From NCBI GenBank assembly GCA_002633025.1, contig NMRB01000027.1:262693-326692 (forward strand): a stretch of 64,000 nt of DNA, given 5' to 3'. This document shows, one piece after another, positions 47,746 to 57,400 of this stretch. Made by a program: the position numbers and the translations under genes. The notes under the pieces were generated by a model. The model was not told the DNA's origin. It saw nothing but the letters and a program-made list of their open reading frames with translations, and did no database searches. Positions within the stretch are counted from its first letter, which is position 1, and every line of letters starts with the position of its first letter. The DNA comes from Notospermus geniculatus (Eukaryota; Nemertea; Pilidiophora; Heteronemertea; Lineidae).

Positions 47746-47759
47746 TAAGAAATTTGGGT

Positions 47760-47996
47760 TCTCAAATTGTACACACCCAACGGTGAAAACATTGTTCTGC
47801 GGTGGTCCAGGTCTGTAGGCCTGTATGTCCCGGAGAATATCTGGATGAGGACTAGTTAGACCGACTACACAATATCCTTGACTAGTAGGTAGTTGTGTGA
47901 TTGTTTTGTCACAACTGGGGTCATCCCTGGACCGCTGGCTGTTCCCACTGCCTGGCTCGTCCTTTCCCTCCTCGGAGACCGCTTCTAACGAATTAT
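47760..47996 (-). other. Presumed 3' UTR of the receptor gene
   Basis: It follows the TGA at 47997. I did not find a convincing poly(A) signal before the LINE fragment, so the transcript end is open. Confidence 0.35.
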
Positions 47997-48445
47997 TCAG
48001 GCTGTCTGTACCAGCAAACTATCTTGTGTCGTATTCGACACCATGCTTCCTGTCCCACTCTCGTGACTCAACTGGCGATGAGTCTCCAACTTCTGTGGGA
48101 AAAGAGAAATTAACAATAGAAACGCTCTGGAATTCACAACAGAAATTATTATAGAATTGGTCGCCGAGAGTCGCTGAAGTCCTGCCCCCCCTAATAAGTG
48201 CATGGAAATTGCCACAAAAATGCATCAAGTTTACAGCAGATGAGCAGTTTAGTTCAGTTGATACACACGCTGTTTGAATTCGATAGAAGAACAATTAATA
48301 TTGAGAATTTTTAAAACCCAATCATACCTTTTTCTTTGCTGATAGAATGGCGTTGCATTCTATGTCTGACGAATTCTCAGCTTCATCACCAGAGGCTTGA
48401 GGCTGCACAATGAACCGAGGCATGGCCCTTCTCGTTTTTTTGCAC
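47997..48445 (-). CDS. Receptor exons 14-15: tyrosine-free cytoplasmic tail
   Basis: Exon 48445-48328 (118 nt, phase 2 to 0) starts with the stop-transfer signal WCKKTRRAMPRFIVQPQA, then acidic SGDEAENSSDIE. Exon 48092-47997 (96 nt) has KLETHRQLSHESGTGSMV and ends at TGA, 47997. The tail is about 71 residues with no tyrosine, so no STAT or SHP docking site. PRFIVQP is at best a weak resemblance to the proline-containing box 1 that binds JAK kinases. Confidence 0.8.
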
Positions 48446-51400
48446 CTGTTGCAAAAAAAGCTTTGTTTTTGCAAATCAGGTCTGAAGTTATTTTTCAGGT
48501 AGCATCAGTCGGAGTTTGGTCTTATGTACATGTATGGTGTAATTTCTGTTTGACTAGAAATGGGTGAAAAATGGGGGGGGGGGGGGGANGCTAGGCCTAC
48601 CTGCCAAAAGTGACAGACTTACAAGTTACTGAGCTGTTTGGACAGATTCGTGTTCCAATTACCCACAAAGAAGAATGAGCAGAATTCTACATACCAAGCG
48701 ATGGGAATCATAATCACGATGACGATCACAACCACACAGACAGTGACTAGGCCTATAATAATTGGCAAGGTCACTGGATTTTTGGCTGCAAAGAAATAAA
48801 ACTTGATCAAAATTGTTGTAAACACTGTATATGGAGGGACGTCTCTGTTAAGAACACCCTTAAGACTGACAAATGCTGTCTTCAATTGAGAGGTGGCGTA
48901 TTTATACAGAGGTGAACATGGGAAATTCTGAGTTCGGGTCCAAAAACGTTTACGTCCCGAAGAGAAAGGTTCCGTTGCAGAGGTGTCTGTAAATCATGAG
49001 CCAAAAACCGTGAATAATGGACCATGAAATCCGTGATTAAAACTTACATGCTGGAATCGTGCTCCCAATAATCTGTTGGCTCTCTTTACCACCAGTTCGG
49101 CCTACTGCCATCAGGGTTATGCCATACTCGGTGCCCAATTTCAAGTCAGGGATTTTGAACATATTTTTCCTGGCTGATACAAAGTAAGTTACTTTGACTC
49201 CTGGAAATAAAATTTAAATGCTTTGTAGAATTTTAGAAAGCTGCGGATGAACTTCTAAGAAATATGCACCAGCTGAGATGCACTTGGCTAGAAATGTGCA
49301 GCAGAACTCTGGGTAAATGTTCACCCAAATATAAGGCCTCCACTACCTTGTGCATTTCATCCTGCCCTCGGCAGTAAATTCTTTGTACATGTATTTGCCA
49401 CTGTGCCGAATCCATACAACGGCCGGCGCATCTGAAAATCACACTGCAATCCAGAAAAGTGTGTGGCAGCTTATAATCTTGAAGCAGGCCTACCAGTACT
49501 CACCAGTAGGTTCAGAGTGCTCGTCAAGTTCCACCACGACAATCTCATAATAAAGGATCCTGCCTGCTCCCTTACTACAGTGTGTCGACTCCCACTTCAC
49601 CTTAATGCTCTTCTCTACCTGGAGTTCCCGCTCCATGATTTCAAGGTCAGCAGCTTTGCTTGGAGCTGGAACAGCAATTTTGAGAGACGAAATGACACAT
49701 GGGGGTAAAAGTGGCAACAAGCTGGCAAAAATTATACTTCACTGACCAAGTAGCTCCACAAAGGAGAGATCTGGCAGAGTTGCCACACTCTTCAATTGTG
49801 TCGCCGCAAAAGGTGACAAAATCAAGAGCCCTCACAAATTTTTTGAAGTCACCTATGTCCGAATGTCATGGTCATTTTTACAAATTTGTTGGCCAAAAGG
49901 GAAGGTGCGCGCCCGGGGCACCCCGCTCTGTATCTGCGCCTGGATGGGTAGAAATCACATGAGACGTTAAACTGAACTTACGTTCATGGTAATCATAGAG
50001 GCAGGTGACCCAATCAGACATTCCCTTGGTGTAAAGGCCGTTATTTGCCGTGATGGCAAAACTGTAGTCATTAATACTGTAACTATGGTTGATCGTCAGC
50101 TTATAGCTGTTTGTGTTGCCATTAAACTTCTCCCATTGGAGACCACCCTGTCAAGAAGTGAGAAGAGATCATTATTATGTCACGTGATATTCACATTTAC
50201 AGTTCAGCCTTCTAATTGGCCTCGTTGCTGACTACATATCAAAGAATACATTCACAGGAGTCTTCCAGCTTGCTCTAGGCCTACATATTATTGCATTCAC
50301 AGAATAGTCTTCCACTTGGCCTGGCGTCTTCTACATACATGATCACATTCACAGGATAGTCTTCCAATTCATGGGGACCCTAGCCCACTGCCTCAATAGG
50401 TGTCACTAGTGGTAAAAACTATTGAAATGAAACTGACATCCTGGTCCTGATCAATTGGCCTAGCTTCCTCTGACATATGATCACATTCACAGGATAGCCT
50501 TTCAACTGGCCTAGCTTTATGATCACATCACAGGATAGTCTTCCAGTTGGCCCAGCTTTATGATCACATTCACAGGATAGCCTTCAACTGGCCTAGCTTT
50601 ATGATCACATTCACAGGATAGCCTTCAACTGGTCTCGTTTGCTCCCCATATGATCACATTCGCAGGATAGTCTCCCAATAGACTCTATCACTAAAAAAGA
50701 GTGCAGCACCTGACGGTGGTCACAACGTCCCGCACCCTTGTCGTCTCACGTCAAGATGTCATGGAATGTAGATATGTAGTACACCGTCAGGTGATGTGCT
50801 CTTTTGCAGTGAACTGATATAGTCTATTGGCCCAGCTTGCTCTCTATACATTCAGAGGATAGTCTTCCAACTGGCCTAGCCTGTTCTGTAACAAATTGTA
50901 ACAACTCCAAATCAACATCCCAGTCACCTTGCAATCTCTAGCCCTGCAATGTCGATAGAATAAGGTATAAGAGGTATTTGGAGACGCAGTCTCATTGGAC
51001 CAGGAGAAATATATGGATGTTTCAGTGGCGGTTTGGTTGTAAATCTCGGCAGTCAGGTCATCAGGAGGAGCTGGAGCTGAAAAGATCAAGAAGATGAGAT
51101 TTACTATCTTAATAGGCCTACTGTACGTTTTTTTACTTCTAACCACACCAGTACTGGATACAGTAGGCCTACTGGTACCGGTACTGAATATGGGGAAAGC
51201 GAATTGAGCAGAGAGCCACCCCAGAAAGGTTTGTCTGACTTCTGCTAGTCTAGAGATTGCAGGTTTGAATCCAGCCCACATAAAAGTGAATCATCTGGTA
51301 CCTTCTGTCACATAATATTTTGTTGCCTCAAATGGAAGAATTCTGATTCATACTACGATTCATTTCACTTACCATCTTTAACAGGAAGCATATGGAAAGC

Positions 51401-54400
51401 AGAAGTTGGTTTAATTGGCCCATATCCCATGAGCGTGCTTGCTTCGATTGTGATGATGTAATCGCGATCAGATTCAATGCCTGTCAAATGACATTCACGT
51501 CTCTTCTGGTCACAGGGCACAGTGAAACTGTAGCCGGGATCTTTCTTGAAGGATGCCTCTACTCCAGTTATGGCACCATGTGTATATCTTCGTGGTATAT
51601 CCTATATGAAATTTCATATGCGAGTAGAATAAAAAGCCGACAGCATTGAACCCCTTGCACCCACCCCTGCAGCTATTATGGCAGGGCTTAACCTGCCAGC
51701 TATAGAGGATTTCCTGTATGGCCTAGTGGTTGGTGCACTGGCCTCGCAGCTAGAAGTTGAGCAACGTACAGTGCAATCACTATGTGGATGGGTGACTGGA
51801 ATGTAGGCTAATACATCAAAAACCAAAATTTTATTCATTGGCTCGCGAGCGTGGATATGTAGGAGAAAACTGGAGCTGTCAGAGACATCACCAAAGCAGA
51901 GAAAAAGATAAAAAAAATAACATCTTGGCAACGAATTCAGGTCAAAAACTGTTTTTTTTCTCGAACATAAAGCCACCTCACCTGGAAATAGAGTACAACT
52001 GAGCCATCACCCCTTGTATGGGTCTCCCACTTGAAGCCCCCAACTGCTGTAGCTGGGTTACGACTAGGGACTGAAATCAAAGGAACATAAATTTGTAAGA
52101 ATGTTCCTTTCAGTGGTTATGCTCGGCCCCAGCAGTTAATTATTTCTGTGTCACGTTACCACTGCCAATGGCAAGTATCACCTAGGACCTATGTCGTCAC
52201 TTCAACTTACCAGATGTGTCTGTCATTCCTTTCACAAAAGTTTCATTACTCCAGAACTGTCCATTTTCCCAAGGCTTGCTTCGAACCCAGAAAGTATACG
52301 TAGTGTACGGCACCAAGTTCGTCATTTCCATTCTGCACGTACTGCAGTTCTCACTTAGGATCTTGCTCTGAAATTCCAAACGACAGTACATGAATGCCAT
52401 TCTTGGACTTTGATGGGCAGAATAAATTATGGGCACTTTGCAGGTTTTAACACTGAGTATGCAACGGCAGGGCTGGCATGAGTCTCTACACAAAATATCA
52501 ACACATTGGCCCTGCTACTGTGTAACCAATTGATTTTTCCATCAAGGCTGAAGCCATAACATTATTCTCCCTGATTAGTATGGAGGAGGCCATCTCAAGC
52601 TACTCATGTTCCTCACTTGGATGGGGTCTTTTACTTGCCCTTGCAAAGGCACAAGGTACAACGGGCACCGCAGCTTACTGTCCCATGCGACAGATATGAA
52701 GAGCCAGGAATCATAAATCCAATTTGGCCCGGGCTGGATTCAGACCCGGGACCTGCCGTTTGCAAAAGTGGGCGTGACAACCACTTGGCTATCAAGGCTC
52801 CTAAGTTTAAATGAATTACATGTATAGCATGATCTGTCACAGTCCTGAGAACTTGGCATTCACTTTAGTTGTCTCAGTAGTAGTTCTCTGGGAAACGAAC
52901 AAGACAAGTCAGGCAAAGATCCAAGACGTGGAAATCAAAACCTACCTGAATATCTCCATATAAGCGTGACTTTCCATGAACTTCGTAAATCAGTGGCAAA
53001 ACCTCTGGCTCCAGATTCATCGGATTCCCCCATTCCAATGTCATAGAAGTCGCCGTAACATCCACAATGTTCATGAACAAAACAGGTTTGGGCACCACTG
53101 AATTGGAACATAAATAAATTATGGGCACTTTGCAGGTTTTAACACTGAGTATACAACGGCAGGGCTGGCATGAGTCTCTACACAAAATATCAACACATTG
53201 GCCCTGCTACTGTGTAACCAATGTTGAAATGCTGCATAAGCTTAAATTGTATTTGATTTTTCCATCAAGGCTGAAGCCATAACATTATTCCCTGATTAGT
53301 ATGGAGGAGGCCATCTCAAGCTACTCATGCTCCTCACTTGGATGGGGTCTTTTACTTGCCCTTGCAAAGGCACAAGGTACAAGGGGCACCACAGCTTCAT
53401 CCTGAGAATATCAGGCGTTCTTACTGCTCGCTCCCTTCGTCACCGCAGCTGTGAGCGGATGAAGAGGAGCGAGGTAAAAACCCCTGCTGTGGGAGGATGC
53501 AGCTTACTGTCCCATGCGACAGATATGAAGAGCCAGGAATCATAAATCCAATTTGGCCCGGGCTGGATTCAGACCCGGGACCTGCCGTTTGCTAAAGTGG
53601 GCGTAACAACCACTTGGCTGTCAAGGCTCCTAAGTTTAAATGAATTATAGCATGATCTGTCACAGTCCTGAGAACTTGGCATTCACTTTAGTTGTCTCAG
53701 TAGTAGTTCTCTGGGAAACGAACAAGACAAGTCAGGCAAAGATCCAAGACGTGAAAACCTACCTGAATATCTCCATATAAGCGTGACTTTCCACGAACTT
53801 CGTAAATCAGTGGCAAAACCTCTGGCTCCAGATACATCGGACTCCCCCATTCCAATGTCATAGAAGTCGCCGTAACATCCACAATGTTCATGAACAAAAC
53901 AGGTTTGGGCACCACTGAATTGGAACATGCTCTTTAAGTGAATATAGATTCTTTTGTCAACTTTGCAAAGTTAAAAGTTAAAGTTAAAGTTTTGGGTTTA
54001 TAGTCTGATATCAACAACGGTAGAGGTGTCATCCGACTTCACACTTTAACCCCAGTCTATCCTGAAACCTTTCAGTAGAACTCAGATGAGCTGCTCATTC
54101 AGCGCTACAATCTGTAGCATTTCCGACCGGTACCCATTTATACACCTGGGTGGAGAGAGGCCAGTGAGGCAAAGAGACCTGCCCAAAGTCTCACGCCAGC
54201 AGCAGGATTCGAACCCGGGATCCTCTGACCGCTAGTCGGAGGCCCGAACCACTACACCACCGTGGCTCCTTATAACAAGATACCGTAAGTGAGCCTGTTG
54301 CTTCCTTGCAACTACTACTGAATATATTACATATGAAATGAAGCACTGTTTTCTAACTTCTGTACTTCTTAAATCTCATTTAAGAATGCATACCAGAATT

Positions 54401-57400
54401 CAGATTTACAATGCACGGAGGTATTCCCATGTATTAGTAGTTTAAAAGACTGGTTAAATCCCCGTTTGTTAGCTCTGGCACAGCAATGAAAATTTCAAAC
54501 CTCATGTTACAGTAGCCAATTAGAAAAATCTACAAAATTAGAGGAGCGATTTTTCCACACCAGGAAGTCAAGGTAGAGGAGCGGGAGTGGGCATGATTAG
54601 CACAGGACGTTTGAGTTCTTCACAGCCACAAACCAGTTGAAGGTGACATTACATGAGAAGAAAAACAGTGTTCCTGCCAGAAGCCAGAATGACATTCATT
54701 ACTTTACCTCACAATAGAAAGGAACAAGATAGGTGTCGCCATTTAGGCCTCCTTACCGCCCAAGAGTACGGAAGTGCCCAAACTAGCCAAATTTTAACAA
54801 CTTCTTCACATACATGTATCAAGCGGCAGGCAGCCTGGCCCTTTGGACATTCGTATCAGAGGGTTTGGGCATTAAAGCAAAATCAAAGCTGTCCGAGTAA
54901 CAAAGGGGTTAAGAATCATACACCTAAGCTGGCCCCCCCCCCCCCGAAATTCCCCGCTTTCACTTAAGCTATGAATATCCCAAATCGGAAATTTGTCTGG
55001 TTCATAGATAATTCTCAAATGTTTCTTGCAGTTCTTAAATGACTCTTGGTTGATTCCTAAACATTCGTACAGTTTGTGTTGAGTTTGTCGAGCCGCCACG
55101 AAAGTTTTTGTTTGTCAAAAACTTTTGTGGGAGGGTTTACGAATTTCAAATTCATAGATATGTACCGTAAAGACTTCATAACCGTTTCTTATCGTCCATA
55201 ATAGCTTCGTAATCAATTCTTTGCATTCTGGACTATTCTTGGGCCACTCGTGTCTCCTTCAAATTTGTGGACCCATCCCGAAACAGACACAAATATCCTG
55301 AATGTAGCTACGAATCACGTACGAATTGACCACGAATATTCGTGAGTCATACCTTATTCGTACAATTCTTACATGATTCTTTGAATTCGTACTTGTTTTT
55401 TAACCCGTTCTTCACATTCCACATACATGTATTTTCAACTCTATTAGCCACAAAATTTCAACAATTTCAGATTTGGGACATTCGTATAGTGTAAGTGAAC
55501 GTGAGGCGTAAGTTCTGACAAATAATTTTCTTCTGGCAGGAACCCTCAAATTACATTCAAGGAAAGTAACATTTTTATACCTAGTGATGGTGACGCATAG
55601 ATGCGTATGGTACCTATCTCCTTCCTCGTTCCCGAACGGGCCGTTATTGTGAAGAAGTAAGCCCATAATCTCAAAAAATCTTCAGGGGGAATTGTGAAGG
55701 AGCAGGAATCCATTCGTCCCTCCGGGGACTTTGATTGGTTGGTGAAGGAACTACAATGAAACATGACACACTATGTGAGGCTACAGCGGTACCTAGATGG
55801 TGTGAGACCGTCACAGGGATTCGTGAAACACCCTAGGTTGCCAGGTTGGTGTGATGGCTCTGTTAAAGCCCCACTGTATTGAATTTTACGAAATTTTCAA
55901 AATATTCGGAGAGAGCACATAGAGGTCTCATAGCTTGTGAAGGTCCCCAAAATGCTTGTCTGATATGTACTTCAGAGAATCAAGGCATAGGTTTCAGCAC
56001 ACATTGAACAAAAACTGCAGGGAGAGCCCTAAAGTATTCAGATGGAGCGCAGTGCATTTTACACTACGCTGACGTCGTGATGTCGTGCACTGACGTCAAG
56101 AATCAGGGCGATGATTTGCGTTTTTCAAATTCAATACACAGTGGGGCTTTAATGTCTGATAAGTGCAAGAATTAGAAAGCTTATGTTCCTCATTAATATG
56201 CAAATGACACATGCAAGGAAACATCAGTATCTGTCAGATTTAGGCACAGTCAATATTTTCGAAACTTCATTTTTTGGGTCCAAATTTTTGCAATTAGACC
56301 TTCCTGCATTCACTGACCAACAGTTATGCCAATGGAAAAGTTCTGTACCATCACAATGCAGTGTTCATCCGATTTATTATTAAGACCCGTAAGATGCTAA
56401 AAACGTGGCCTACCACAGAAACAACGGCTCTGACCGTGTTTCCGCCAGAGGGGGGATGATCCCCTCCTCAAAAATTTCAAGGAGGGGATATCGCCCCCTC
56501 AAGTTTGCAGACTAACCTTTTTCAAATATCACTATTTTCACTTCAGTAGTGTTTTTCTTTAATTTCTTACATTTCAAATGCAATTTTCATGCAGAAGGAA
56601 GACTAATTTTGCATTTTGGAATGACTCTGGAGGCCATTTTTAACAAAAAAACAATTTTTTTGAAAAAAAATTTTTTTTTCGAAAATTCCCCCCCCCCCTT
56701 CTAGAAAATCTTGGCGGAAACCCTGCCTGATGTTGCTACATTTTTTTACCCTAAGTTCTCACCTGAAGAACAAGGCATGAGCCTGCCATTAAAACTACTC
56801 AAGACAAAATCGACATTCCGTTTTTTGTTTTTTACCACTACATGATTATACTTACTCTCTTGAAAATGTATACGTAACATTCCAATTGACTCTTTTTGGT
56901 CCAAAAGATGGGTATTTCGAGCAGTCCCAAGAGCACTTCATGTAATTCCAGTTTGGCGATCGACAATCCAGCGTTTTGGGAACCTTCACTGGATCTGGGA
57001 AAGGCAATGTGAGAAGAGTAAAAAGAAATTCACAGCCATATTGTTTCATGAGGAAAAGGATTTCAAGAAGTACCAATGAATATCAAACCGACTGGATGGC
57101 ACAGTCTCGAAGATGGCTATGCCAATAGGTGCACGCACAGAAGTTTCACAGGGTCTGCCATTTCAAATATGGCTGAACATTAATCATCTGTGTGCACCTA
57201 GCTCAGGAGTGAGTGGACTGTGGGCAAAAAGAAGGAAATGTTCATGAAAATGCTGAAAATACTCGTGATATGCACTTTTAATGGACCTAACGATGGCATT
57301 TAAAACTTTTTGAGGATTTTTAAAGCACTCAGATACAGTTCCTTCTCTCATAATGGCACAAAATATGCCACGAACTCAGTGTGCCAATTTATACCTACAA

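Noticed and set aside
52700-54272. tRNA genes suggested by A- and B-box sequences
   Set aside because: No complete cloverleaf; sequence continues into SINE bodies and tails. Two are duplicated with the exon.
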